From Citrobacter sp. Marseille-Q6884 (lineage in GTDB: Bacteria; Pseudomonadota; Gammaproteobacteria; Enterobacterales; Enterobacteriaceae): a stretch of DNA of 64,000 nucleotides. Each line of letters starts with the position of its first letter. Position 1 is the stretch's first letter. The notes beneath the pieces were generated by a model. That model searched no databases, was not told where the DNA came from, and saw only the letters and a program-made list of their open reading frames with translations. Of the stretch, positions 16,638 to 24,845 are shown in pieces. The stretch lies in the NCBI RefSeq assembly GCF_945906775.1, contig NZ_CAMDRE010000001.1, positions 2,852,001 to 2,916,000 on the forward strand, written 5' to 3'. The translations under genes were made by a program, and so were the position numbers.

Positions 16638-16978
16638 GTGAGCCGCTTTACGTCGATCTGTTGATTACTGGCGGGGATATTGTTCTGAACGGGGGTAATG
16701 AACCGATGCTGTGTAATAACCGTTACAGCATTGGGCAGGATCTGGTTCACGCCATAATGGAAAGCGGTCTTGCCACCGCGCTGATTGCCGAGCGCAGCCC
16801 GACGCTGCGTAGTGATATTTTCACCCAGATGATTTTGCTTGTTGAAGACGATGAGCGCATCGTTCCGGGGACTGCAGTAGTCACAGAGGAAAGCGCCACA
16901 CGGTTGTTTATCACTGCAGATACCTACGATTTCGGACCACTTTCACAGGGAATTGATTATGGAAATGCCGAAGCCTGA
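16634..16978 (+). CDS. Baseplate-associated protein, DUF2590-like (GpW position)
   Basis: 114 aa, starting MSEPLYVDLLITGGDIVLN at an ATGA overlap with the tape measure stop. It belongs by appearance to the DUF2590 family found before baseplate J in HP1/K139-type phages, where it occupies the place of P2 GpW (gp25-like wedge). Features such as YSIGQDLVHAIMESGLATAL and SDIFTQMILLVEDDERI fit a small wedge protein. Function is inferred from position. It overlaps gene J by 20 bases. Confidence 0.82.
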   Translation: MSEPLYVDLLITGGDIVLNGGNEPMLCNNRYSIGQDLVHAIMESGLATALIAERSPTLRSDIFTQMILLVEDDERIVPGTAVVTEESATRLFITADTYDFGPLSQGIDYGNAEA

Positions 16979-18140
16979 TTTTCAGAAAGTCCTGCAGGAT
17001 GCGGGAATGCCGGTCACTGAAGATGCTGTTCGTGCCGAGTTTAACCGGATTGTCACGGCAGAGGGCATGATAACAAACACCTCGCGCATGTCGCCGTTCT
17101 GGCGTCTGATTACTGCACTTATCACGACACCGGTGATGTGGATCATTAGTGCACTGATTAACGTTGTTATGAGCAATATGTTTGTTGCGACCGCCAGCGG
17201 TCAATTATTGCGTCTTCTGGCCTGGGGTCTGAATATCACCCCAAAACCTGCCAGTGCGGCCCTGGGCGTTATTCGCTTTACCAAAGCCTCAGCAGCACAG
17301 GTGGTTACCGTACCGGCAGGCACGATAGTTCAGACCGAGCGTATTAACGGCACTCTCTATCAGCTGTCAGTGACAGTCGATACAGCCATCCCTGCAGGTA
17401 CCGTATCGGCTCTGATCCCGGTGCAGGCAACCGGAGCCGGAGCCGCCTGGAATCTTGCTCCCGGGTATTATCGTATTCTGCCAGTAGCTGTTACGGGTAT
17501 TGCCAGTGTAGCAAATGAAGACGACTGGCTGACGACACCTGGTGGGGATGATGAGTCCGATGATGAACTGCGGGAACGCTGCCGCAACCAGTTCAATCTG
17601 GTGGGCAATTACCATACCGATGCGGTTTATCGTTCGATGATTGCTGGCGTAGCGGGTCTATCTGTGGATCGCATCTTTTTCAAACACGATGCCCCACGTG
17701 GTGCTGGAACAGCGAACGCCTATCTTTTGTTGGATAGTGGGCAGGCTTCACAACCGTTTCTGACAGCCGTTAACGATTTTATTACCACTCAAGGCCACCA
17801 TGGCCACGGTGATGATTTGCAGTGTATGGCCATGCCGGAAACCCAGCATGATCTAACCGCGACAGTGTATGTTGTGAATCTGACTAATCTGACAAGTGAT
17901 GAACAGGCAACACTGAAAACAGGAGTAATAAACCTTATTCGCTGCGCGTTCCGGGAAAATACAGACTATGACGTCGTTAAGACCTGGCCTTACAGTCGTT
18001 TTTCCTTTTCGCAGCTGGGACGCGAGCTGCATGAACAGTTTCAGTATGTCGATTCGGTGGTGTTTTCTCTCACAGATATTAGCAGTGATCTCGCCGTTCC
18101 TCGTCTGAAAACTCTGACAGTGAGTCTTGCCAATGCCTGA
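16959..18140 (+). CDS. J: Baseplate assembly protein J
   Basis: Baseplate wedge protein, 393 aa. Residues from about 60 on carry the J-family core: FVATASGQLLRLLAWGLN, PASAALGVIRFTK, VVTVPAGTIVQT, and later GGDDESDDELRERCRN and HHGHGDDLQC. The start at 16959 has AGGGAA six bases upstream; an ATG at 16965 is also possible. It overlaps the DUF2590-like gene upstream and gene I downstream by eight bases, typical of a wedge operon. Confidence 0.92.
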   Translation: MEMPKPDFQKVLQDAGMPVTEDAVRAEFNRIVTAEGMITNTSRMSPFWRLITALITTPVMWIISALINVVMSNMFVATASGQLLRLLAWGLNITPKPASAALGVIRFTKASAAQVVTVPAGTIVQTERINGTLYQLSVTVDTAIPAGTVSALIPVQATGAGAAWNLAPGYYRILPVAVTGIASVANEDDWLTTPGGDDESDDELRERCRNQFNLVGNYHTDAVYRSMIAGVAGLSVDRIFFKHDAPRGAGTANAYLLLDSGQASQPFLTAVNDFITTQGHHGHGDDLQCMAMPETQHDLTATVYVVNLTNLTSDEQATLKTGVINLIRCAFRENTDYDVVKTWPYSRFSFSQLGRELHEQFQYVDSVVFSLTDISSDLAVPRLKTLTVSLANA

Positions 18141-18666
18141 TTTCTCGCAGCTGAAGCTGCCTTTCTGGATGAACAAAGGTGAACTGGCTAAATTGCTGGC
18201 CGCCTGCAAAAAATTCTGGTCACAGCTATATGACTGGCTGATATGGCCTGCAAAGCAGTTTGATCCGCTGATATGCCCACTTGCGATCCTGAATTTGCTG
18301 GCGTGGGAACGCGATATCACCCGGTTTAACGGTGAACCACTGGATTTGTATCGTAAACGTGTGGCGTTCGCATGGGTGAATGCCCGAGACGCGGGAAGTG
18401 TTGAGGGGTTCATTGCCATTTTTCATCGTCTCGGCATCGGGTATGTCGAGCTGCTCGAGCGCCAGACGGGTAAAGACTGGGATGTGATCACCATCCGTGT
18501 CAGCGACGGGCAGATAGCGTCTAACGGTGAGTTGCTGCGGGAAATTATCCGGCAGTACGGACGTACCTGCAGGCGTTATGACTACGAGGTGATCACCATC
18601 AATACGCTAGATATTCGGGCGGGTTGGTACACCGGCGATTATGTGGTTTATACCGCCTCAAAATAA
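18133..18666 (+). CDS. I: Tail protein I (P2 GpI family)
   Basis: Baseplate wedge component that helps attach tail fibres. 177 aa beginning MPDFSQLKLPFWMN; the segment DPLICPLAILNLLAWERDI and LDLYRKRVAFAWVNARDAG is the recognisable P2 GpI core (domain about residues 40-115). The start lies inside J (8-base overlap). It is followed after 20 bases by the tail fibre gene. No anomalies. Confidence 0.91.
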   Translation: MPDFSQLKLPFWMNKGELAKLLAACKKFWSQLYDWLIWPAKQFDPLICPLAILNLLAWERDITRFNGEPLDLYRKRVAFAWVNARDAGSVEGFIAIFHRLGIGYVELLERQTGKDWDVITIRVSDGQIASNGELLREIIRQYGRTCRRYDYEVITINTLDIRAGWYTGDYVVYTASK

Positions 18667-18686
18667 TGTAATTCAGGGAAGAAATT

Positions 18687-20336
18687 ATGTCACAGACAGT
18701 CATTACTACAGCGTTTGAACAGCTTAAGGCCCAGCAGGCAGCATCTGGTGCTGCCGTAGTGCTGGATAGTTTTATTTTTGCCAATGTGCCGAATCTCGAC
18801 ATCACCTCACCGATTGATCCGGCTGAGGCCATCCCGCCAGCGGCGCAGATTGTGCATCGTGCCGATGTTACGCTGACCGGGGTGGTGAACGAAAACGCCG
18901 TGGTGTATTCCGTTACCCTCGGGACTGCCGTGGGTGATTTCGATTTTAACTGGGTAGGTCTGGTCAACAAGGCATCAAACACCCTGGCTATGATTGTGCA
19001 TGCGCCGGTGCAACACAAAGTGGCTAACGCCTCCGGTGTGCAGGGTAACGTCCTGACTCGCTCGTTCCTGATGGAATATGTCGGAGCTAAGAAAGAAACG
19101 CAAATAACCATACCGGCTGCAACATGGCAGATTGATTTCACGGCGCGTCTTGCCGGGATGGATGAGCGGGTACGACTGGAGAACGTAGACATATACGGCC
19201 AGGGGGCTTTTCTGGGGGATGGTTTTCTGGTCAAACGCAGCGGAAATAATTACAGCGTCACTGCCGGTGTTGGTTATGTTGCTGGCTTACGTGTCTCTAT
19301 TACTGCGGATCAGGCTCTGACTGTCACAACTAAACCGACGAAAGTTTGGGTAGACGCTTGTTTTACTGGCACGTTGACCAGTGTCTGGCAGGTACGAACA
19401 TCAGCGACAGTCGCAGATACCCTGAGTGATTATGTAAAAAATGACGTCTCGCATTACGTTTTTGCTGTAGCAGAAATTAATGCTGATGGAACAGTTACGG
19501 ATTTGCGTCCAAAAGGTTCATTGTCACAACAGCAGGCCAGCGATGATTATCTTCGTAAAGAGAATAACTTAGCAGATATATCTGATAAGTCTCAGGTAAG
19601 AAAAAATATCTCTTTGGATCGTTTTGTTCAGACTGGTGGCAATCCCAATATGCGTCTGATTCTTGATGACACATCCTGGTATGTCTATGACAACATTCTG
19701 AAGGAAAATGTCGCACTGGCGCTGAACATGGGTGGCACGGGTGCCACGGATGCAACAGGAGCCAGAACTAATCTTGGTCTGGGGAATTCTGCGACTAAAG
19801 ACACAGGAACAACGGCAGGAACGGTGGCGGCCGGAGATGATTCACGTATCACCGGCGCATTGCAGAAAACAGGGGGGGATGTTACAGGAGTTCTGCGTCG
19901 AAAGGGCTTATATCCCAACATATTGCTTACTGATGACTCTCTCGACGATAACACCGTGGGGAAAACAGTCGGTATCGAACAAAATAAGGGCAATCTTTAC
20001 ATATATTTCCGCCGTGGTGATGGTTCATCAAATGCCGATCAGATTCACATTGTATTTCCTTCAGTTGGCGGAACAATAATCACGACAGGGAATCTGCCAA
20101 CTCCAGGTGATATCAACGCTTATACAAAAGCCGAATGTGACGCGAAATATCAGCGCCAGACCCGACTCGGGCAAGAGTCAAGATATGGTAGCAATGAGAG
20201 TTATATAGCGGTTCCTACAGGATGTGTAATGACAGGTCTCGATGTCGGCGGCGGCTCATCATCAGAGACATATATTGGATATCGACCGTTACAGGTAAAT
20301 ATCAATGGCTCATGGGCGACAATAAATCAACTATAA
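18687..20336 (+). CDS. H: Tail fibre protein (GpH)
   Basis: 549-residue adhesin. The N-terminal 150 residues (MSQTVITTAFEQLKAQQAAS, FDFNWVGLVNKASNTLAM) match the phage tail-collar/fibre N-terminal domain that docks on the baseplate. The shaft includes NMGGTGATDATGARTNLGLG, a fibre repeat common in enterobacterial phages and prophages. The C-terminal tip (about residues 500-549) is Gly/Ser-rich and should bind the host receptor. From about 19540 the DNA becomes more AT-rich than the 5' part, consistent with a swapped receptor-binding region. AGGGAAGAAATT precedes the ATG. Confidence 0.92.
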   Translation: MSQTVITTAFEQLKAQQAASGAAVVLDSFIFANVPNLDITSPIDPAEAIPPAAQIVHRADVTLTGVVNENAVVYSVTLGTAVGDFDFNWVGLVNKASNTLAMIVHAPVQHKVANASGVQGNVLTRSFLMEYVGAKKETQITIPAATWQIDFTARLAGMDERVRLENVDIYGQGAFLGDGFLVKRSGNNYSVTAGVGYVAGLRVSITADQALTVTTKPTKVWVDACFTGTLTSVWQVRTSATVADTLSDYVKNDVSHYVFAVAEINADGTVTDLRPKGSLSQQQASDDYLRKENNLADISDKSQVRKNISLDRFVQTGGNPNMRLILDDTSWYVYDNILKENVALALNMGGTGATDATGARTNLGLGNSATKDTGTTAGTVAAGDDSRITGALQKTGGDVTGVLRRKGLYPNILLTDDSLDDNTVGKTVGIEQNKGNLYIYFRRGDGSSNADQIHIVFPSVGGTIITTGNLPTPGDINAYTKAECDAKYQRQTRLGQESRYGSNESYIAVPTGCVMTGLDVGGGSSSETYIGYRPLQVNINGSWATINQL

Positions 20337-20344
20337 GGCACAAA

Positions 20345-20725
20345 ATGAAACTGAAACATTTTAAAAATTTCACCAGCTATCAACCTAATGGTGACCGGTT
20401 TTTTGAACTGGTTGGCCATTTTTATCCAGAGCAGGAAACTCAGAACGATATTGACAACCGGATATTTGGGGGGATTCAGTTTTTACAATCGGCAGACGGC
20501 GAGGACTGGTATCTGACGCAAAATGAATTCAGTACCGATACAGTAAAAATACAATACAACGCTATGGGGATTGTTACTGCCATTACAACAGATATCTCTG
20601 GATTATGGCCGTTTGATTGTTCTGTCGTAGAATTTTCGGCGAGTTCCATTCCTGAGAACGCTCAGGCTGACGGTAAATGGCAATATAGTAACGGTGTCAT
20701 TTCTCTTGGCGTCGAATCTGCATAA
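20345..20725 (+). CDS. Tail fibre assembly chaperone (Tfa/GpG-like)
   Basis: 126 aa, beginning MKLKHFKNFTSYQPNGDRFF, directly downstream of the fibre gene. The opening (KHFKNFTxY) and the segment GWYLTQNEF-like DWYLTQNEFSTDTVKIQY, followed by the WPFDCSVVEF motif, fit tail fibre assembly proteins of the caudo_TAP group. It is at the short end of that family. The start at 20345 is taken because the upstream open frame lies within the fibre gene. It would assist trimerisation of the fibre tip. Confidence 0.82.
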   Translation: MKLKHFKNFTSYQPNGDRFFELVGHFYPEQETQNDIDNRIFGGIQFLQSADGEDWYLTQNEFSTDTVKIQYNAMGIVTAITTDISGLWPFDCSVVEFSASSIPENAQADGKWQYSNGVISLGVESA

Positions 20726-20756
20726 GATTTTGTTATAGCAAAAGGATGAACGCTAT

Positions 20757-21455
20757 ATGTGGACAAAATCAACGATTAAGCTACCAGCAGTATTGGAGCA
20801 ATTATCATGCTCTGTCATCCCTGTTCATGCCTGGATCCCCGAACTTGGTCAGCACAATAGTACCGGGGGTTACCTTAGCCCTCTTAATGCCATTCAGTAT
20901 CTGGGAAAAAAATTGCTCGAAAGCGGAGCTGGTACCCATAACATCGTCATGATGGTGTGTGAAAACACCCATGATGAGCTGCTTTCATCACTTGATTCGG
21001 TGTCGTCTGTTCTGCCAATGCCGGAACTTAAACAGGTGCGCCGGCTGGCTCAGTCATTTGGCGAACTTGAACAGGTGAAAATGCAACTGCCAGATGTGAC
21101 AGCCGCGCTTCCTGCGTCAGTAACGGTGGCAACGGATACAACGCGAGCAGCATTAAATGCGCTGCGTACTCAGGCAGCACAGGCTGAAGCAGCAGCCAGT
21201 GCTGGTATCAGCGATATAGCCTCCATGCTAACCAGTTTTGCCAGTGAAAGAGCCAGTGCGCTGGCCAGCATCAGTCAGGGATTAACGGACTTACAGAAAA
21301 AATCAGCGCCAGCCTGGTTTTTCAATATGAAAGGACCAGTGATGACGACAGCAGTTGAGCTGGTAAAAAATATTCCCCATCCGGACGCAGTACATACTGC
21401 AGCCATTCTGTTCACAGGAAGTGATCTCAGCGCACTGGAGGCAATGATTGGCTAA
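20757..21455 (+). CDS. Unknown phage structural-region protein, 232 aa
   Basis: Encoded between the fibre chaperone and the gpU-position gene, so it is probably a tail or baseplate component, but I do not recognise the family. Residues 1-70 look globular (VIPVHAWIPELGQHNS, NIVMMVCENTHDELL). About residues 95-185 are a long Ala-rich helix of coiled-coil type (ALNALRTQAAQAEAAASAG, SERASALASISQGLTDLQ). The last 50 residues are again globular. The ATG at 20757 follows AAGGATG at rather long spacing; it overlaps the next gene by eight bases. Confidence 0.75.
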   Translation: MWTKSTIKLPAVLEQLSCSVIPVHAWIPELGQHNSTGGYLSPLNAIQYLGKKLLESGAGTHNIVMMVCENTHDELLSSLDSVSSVLPMPELKQVRRLAQSFGELEQVKMQLPDVTAALPASVTVATDTTRAALNALRTQAAQAEAAASAGISDIASMLTSFASERASALASISQGLTDLQKKSAPAWFFNMKGPVMTTAVELVKNIPHPDAVHTAAILFTGSDLSALEAMIG

Positions 21456-22011
21456 CTCATACTCTAATATCATTCTCGCGCTCGATGGCGAGGCCATCAT
21501 CATGAAGAATCTGCGCATCACGCTCGGTATGCAGTATCAGGACAAAGACCAGAGCGGCCAGACGTCCAGCACCACACATGCAGAGCAGGGGATTAAGGCC
21601 AAAGAACTGCAGGTAAGCGGTCTGATCCCTTTTGCGGAAGATAAGACGCTTACTCGACTTGCCACGATGGCCAGCACAACAACGGGTGGGGGGGCGATGA
21701 AAACATGGCGTGTGGCTAACCTGACGGCCAATGTTGTGGGCATTCGTCAGGTGGTCTTTGCCGGCAAGCTTGAGGCGGCAGAGCAGGACGGGAAAATGGC
21801 GTGGGCTGTTCAGTTTACGTTACGTGAAAAACATAGCGTACCAGAGAAACGCCAGGCGCGTAATGACGCGCGTAATGGCTCTGCAGCGGCAAAACAGACA
21901 GGTGAAGCATCGGCTGGCGCCGGTGCAAAAGAGTCCGACCAACAGCTGACATGGTTTGAGAAAACGGTGCTCAAGCCGGTGAATGATACGCTCGGAAAGG
22001 TGGTGGACTGA
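21448..22011 (+). CDS. Tail protein in GpU position
   Basis: 187 aa, taken from a TTG start at 21448 giving MANSYSNIILALDGEAIIMK; an ATG at 21502 would lose 18 residues. Placement immediately before the hub gene matches GpU in P2, though sequence similarity to GpU is not evident to me. The N-terminal 140 residues look like a beta-rich tail protein (MKNLRITLGMQYQDKDQSGQ, ELQVSGLIPF). The C-terminus has an Ala/Lys linker followed by an amphipathic helix (WFEKTVLKPVNDTLGKV). It is joined to the neighbours by an 8-base and a 1-base overlap. Confidence 0.72.
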   Translation: MANSYSNIILALDGEAIIMKNLRITLGMQYQDKDQSGQTSSTTHAEQGIKAKELQVSGLIPFAEDKTLTRLATMASTTTGGGAMKTWRVANLTANVVGIRQVVFAGKLEAAEQDGKMAWAVQFTLREKHSVPEKRQARNDARNGSAAAKQTGEASAGAGAKESDQQLTWFEKTVLKPVNDTLGKVVD

Positions 22012-23708
22012 TGCGGCCAATTAAACGCCTGTATCTCTCAGGAGAAGAAATCCCCCTGGTGGACAGCAATCTTGTCCTGGAACTGTCAGCCGGTGGGCGT
22101 GGTTTTATCACGGCCGTCACAGCAGAGGATTACACCGGTAAACTGGTGCGCCTCGATATTGGTTATCCCGAAATGATGTACCGCTGGTTTACTGGTTATG
22201 TGGAACGGTCGCAACCAGCCGAGAACGGCAGCGTAAAGCTGTTTGTGCGGGAGCTTGTTGGCACGCTGGACAGACAGGTTCCCTGTTCATTTCAGCATCC
22301 CACACTGCGTATTATCACTGACTGGCTGGGCAGTCACTCCGGGCTGATGTTCACACTCCCCACTGGGGCCGGGTATACCGACAAACCCATAGCCCATTTC
22401 ACGCATGCAGGTACCGGCTGGCAATTGCTGGCCAGCCTCGGTCGCGCATTCAGTATTCCTGATTATGTCTGGTATCAGTTGCCGGACGGCAATATGTTCA
22501 CTGGCAGTTATGCTCACAGTCTGCTGGCCGGAAAGCCGGTGGTAATCCCTGCTGAGTTTAATCAGGCAACCGCGGCCGGCGACAGTATGACGATCCCCAT
22601 GGTACCGACATTACGTCCCGGGGCGATGGTGAACGGTCAGCGTATCACCATGGTCAGGCTGATGAACGACGATATGTTGCTGACCTGGACGCCGCTCGAT
22701 GCCGGCGGCAAGCCCGTCAGTAAGCCGCTTATACAACGCCAGATGGAGAAGGCTTTCCCAGAGCTGGCAGGCGGTCTGCATGTACCACGTCGTGCAGTGG
22801 TTATCGCACACAGTGAACCCGTAAGCAGCGGTAATATCGCCAACGAGTTCCGACCGCGCTATGCCGTTGATCTGCAGCTGCAGGACGCAGATGGTAATCC
22901 GGTGCCAGATACACCGGTGTATAAAGCGGTACCCGTTCCGGTACCGATGGCCGGTCACGACAGTGGCCAGTTTCAGTTCCCGCCAGTTGGTACCCTAGTT
23001 GAAGTGGCATTCATGGACGGGCGACCGGATAAACCCTTTATTCGGCAAACCCTGCCAGACGGTACCAGCCTGCCGGATGTCAAGCCCGGCGAGCAGCTTC
23101 AGCAGCAGCGCGAAGGTGTGTCCAGCCGTGTGACAATGGAAGGGCACATGCAGCGTACTACAGACCAGACTATTGCTGAAACCTCTATGCACCGTGAGGT
23201 GAAAGCTGATACCGAACAGCGAACAATTACGCAGCGCGATACCGTCATCCATGCGGCAGATACGACTAAGGTCATGGGGCCGGCGAAGTTGCTGGCCGGT
23301 GCCATTCAGCAGGCCAGCACCGGTGATTATGCGATTGGCACCCAGGCCAATTACGTGGCGCACGTGGGGCAAAACGCTACAACCGAAATTGGTGGTAACC
23401 AGTCAGTGAAGGTGACCGGGAATATCAATACGGAAGCCGCAGCACTGACAGAGAAGATTGCAGGTCTGCGCAAATCGGTAGCCGCTGCAGGTCAACAGGT
23501 CATGGGGCCGACCGTTCATATCGGGAGTGAGAACGTTAACGCCCTGCAGATGCTACTTGAGACAATTGACCTGGTGAAAGAACTGGCCACCGCATGCGCC
23601 TCGCACACTCATCCATCTACTGGCACGCCAACCAACGCAACGTCATTCACCGGCACGGCCACGAAAGCCGGGGACACACGAACAAAGTATCAGGGAATCA
23701 TCGCCTGA
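22011..23708 (+). CDS. Tail hub-spike fusion protein (GpD plus GpV-like, VgrG type)
   Basis: 565 aa. The first 330 or so residues resemble the P2 GpD hub (MRPIKRLYLSGEEIPLVDS; GYPEMMYRWFTGYVERSQP). Residues about 300-350 form an OB-like domain (PVPMAGHDSGQFQFPPVGT), and about 370-500 look like a spike beta-helix with short polar repeats (AETSMHREVKADTEQRTI, GQNATTEIGGNQSVKVTG). The end contains ASHTHPS. P2 encodes hub D and spike V as separate genes; no separate V is seen here, so this protein probably does both jobs, as VgrG does in type VI secretion. It ends the rightward tail operon. Confidence 0.85.
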   Translation: MRPIKRLYLSGEEIPLVDSNLVLELSAGGRGFITAVTAEDYTGKLVRLDIGYPEMMYRWFTGYVERSQPAENGSVKLFVRELVGTLDRQVPCSFQHPTLRIITDWLGSHSGLMFTLPTGAGYTDKPIAHFTHAGTGWQLLASLGRAFSIPDYVWYQLPDGNMFTGSYAHSLLAGKPVVIPAEFNQATAAGDSMTIPMVPTLRPGAMVNGQRITMVRLMNDDMLLTWTPLDAGGKPVSKPLIQRQMEKAFPELAGGLHVPRRAVVIAHSEPVSSGNIANEFRPRYAVDLQLQDADGNPVPDTPVYKAVPVPVPMAGHDSGQFQFPPVGTLVEVAFMDGRPDKPFIRQTLPDGTSLPDVKPGEQLQQQREGVSSRVTMEGHMQRTTDQTIAETSMHREVKADTEQRTITQRDTVIHAADTTKVMGPAKLLAGAIQQASTGDYAIGTQANYVAHVGQNATTEIGGNQSVKVTGNINTEAAALTEKIAGLRKSVAAAGQQVMGPTVHIGSENVNALQMLLETIDLVKELATACASHTHPSTGTPTNATSFTGTATKAGDTRTKYQGIIA

Positions 23709-23720
23709 CTTGTCACCCTT

Positions 23721-23744
23721 AGCCCGCTGAACGCGGGCTTTTTT
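23721..23744 (+). terminator. Intrinsic terminator of the tail operon
   Basis: A 7-bp GC-rich stem, AGCCCGC / GCGGGCT, with a five-base loop, followed by a run of T at 23740-23744, 12 bases after the hub-spike stop. Confidence 0.85.
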
Positions 23745-24330
23745 ACGCCTGTACGCCACGCAGAACAGCGCTCATCCACCTGTACCCATTGACCCACCTG
23801 CATACACCACAACGTCACAGCGAGGCGCTGACGAAATCTGGCGGCGATTTACGGCGGAAGCGGAAACGTCACGGAAACCGCGCTACACCGCACCCGCCTG
23901 CGCTTTTCGTGTTGAGAATTTTTTGCAATTGGGATTTTGTGCAATTCACCCCGTCAGACCGCGCCAGCACTGGGGGCATGGCGAAAAACAACAATTGCAC
24001 GCTGTGCAAATGATTTCAGTGAATTTCAGTTGGCAGACCATATCGTAGGGAACCTCGAAATGGTTAACGTCAGATGCAGCGCGGGTTCATCACGGATTAC
24101 GTGACTTTTTACGTAATGCCGATTTCGGAACAGAGCCAACAAAAAATACAGCGAGGCTAGCAATGGCGCGGGGTTACGGTCAGGTGTGTAACTGAAATCA
24201 TCTTCACTGCCAGTGACGGGATACAGTTATTAGCGGGCGATACAATACTTAAACATTTATACCAACATTAACACCAACAAATCAGCACAAAAAACGACCA
24301 TGGTGAGGATTTTCAAAAGTCACGGGGGAG
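23745..24330. other. Non-coding phage region with short repeats; possible cos or att arm
   Basis: No gene with a credible start or codon pattern. Four related octamers lie within 88 bases: TTGCAATT 23923-23930, GTGCAATT 23939-23946, its complement AATTGCAC 23993-24000, and GTGCAAAT 24004-24011. A 7-bp palindrome, ATTACGT/ACGTAAT with an 8-base spacer, is at 24096-24117. In HP1-type phages cos and attP lie past the last tail gene, so a cos or integration function is plausible but unproven. Confidence 0.45.
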
Positions 24331-24626
24331 CGTCGGAAAAACCACACAAACCACACAACTCTTAAAAAGTATAGTTATCTATATGATATATATAATAAAT
24401 ATTGATTCTTATAAACCACACAAAAGCCACACAAAAGCCACACAATGTGTGGGTTTCGGAACCACACAACTGTGATTTTTAATGTTCTGATATATATGAA
24501 TATTATTTTCTGTGTGGGTTTTTGTGTGGGTCTGTGAGGGTATAAACCACACAAATATTTCAGCGATTATTCAATTGGTTAGATGTGTTTTGGATAGGGT
24601 TGTGTGGTTGTGTGGTTTTTCCGACG
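24331..24626. repeat. Iteron array inside a long inverted repeat; candidate phage replication origin
   Basis: Arms 24331-24359 and 24599-24626 are inverted copies differing by one base, each consisting of CGTCGGAAAAA plus two CCACACAA units. Exact CCACACAA occurs at 24342, 24351, 24416, 24427, 24438, 24462 and 24547; exact TTGTGTGG at 24522, 24600 and 24608; one-mismatch copies at 24445 and 24510. Copies at 24416, 24427 and 24438 are spaced 11 bp, one helical turn. AT-rich tracts at 24360-24415 and 24477-24509 lie between clusters, like unwinding elements. With the P4-alpha-like primase-helicase in this prophage, an iteron origin is the best reading; a regulatory or packaging element is the alternative. 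Confidence 0.8.
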
Positions 24627-24774
24627 CGCGATCCAGAATGGGGGAAGGGGATAGATCCGAGTATTAACATTTCATCTTTATGCGGTAGATTACGATAGTT
24701 TGCGATTAGGTGGTTTTATCTGAACAATCGGAAGGGGGGGAGTGGTCATGATTGCTGATGATTTTGAATGCATA

Positions 24775-24802
24775 AAACTGCCCCGTATATATGGGGCAGT
24801 TT
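24775..24802 (-). terminator. Terminator downstream of the acyltransferase gene
   Basis: Perfect 10-bp inverted repeat, AAACTGCCCC / GGGGCAGTTT, with an eight-base loop. On the minus strand it is followed by TTTTATG, giving a short U-tract. It lies 43 bases past the acyltransferase stop. The stretch 24627-24774 between it and the iteron array shows nothing else I recognise. Confidence 0.75.
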
Positions 24803-24845
24803 GGTAAGATATAAAGAGCTTTTCTTATAAAACGATCAGTTTATT

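Noticed and set aside
20746..20952. Alternative 68-codon frame starting at the better-spaced AAGGATG
   Set aside because: The ATG at 20746 has no long frame, while the overlapping 232-codon frame from 20757 has protein-like sequence and overlaps the next gene as the neighbours do.
23789..24013. 74-codon open frame after the tail operon
   Set aside because: Weak start, odd composition rich in His/Arg/Pro, and it runs through the GTGCAATT repeats; no support as a gene.
24331..24626. Possible CRISPR array
   Set aside because: Repeats are 8-10 bp, occur in both orientations, spacing is 8-85 bp, and there are no cas genes. An origin-like iteron array fits better.
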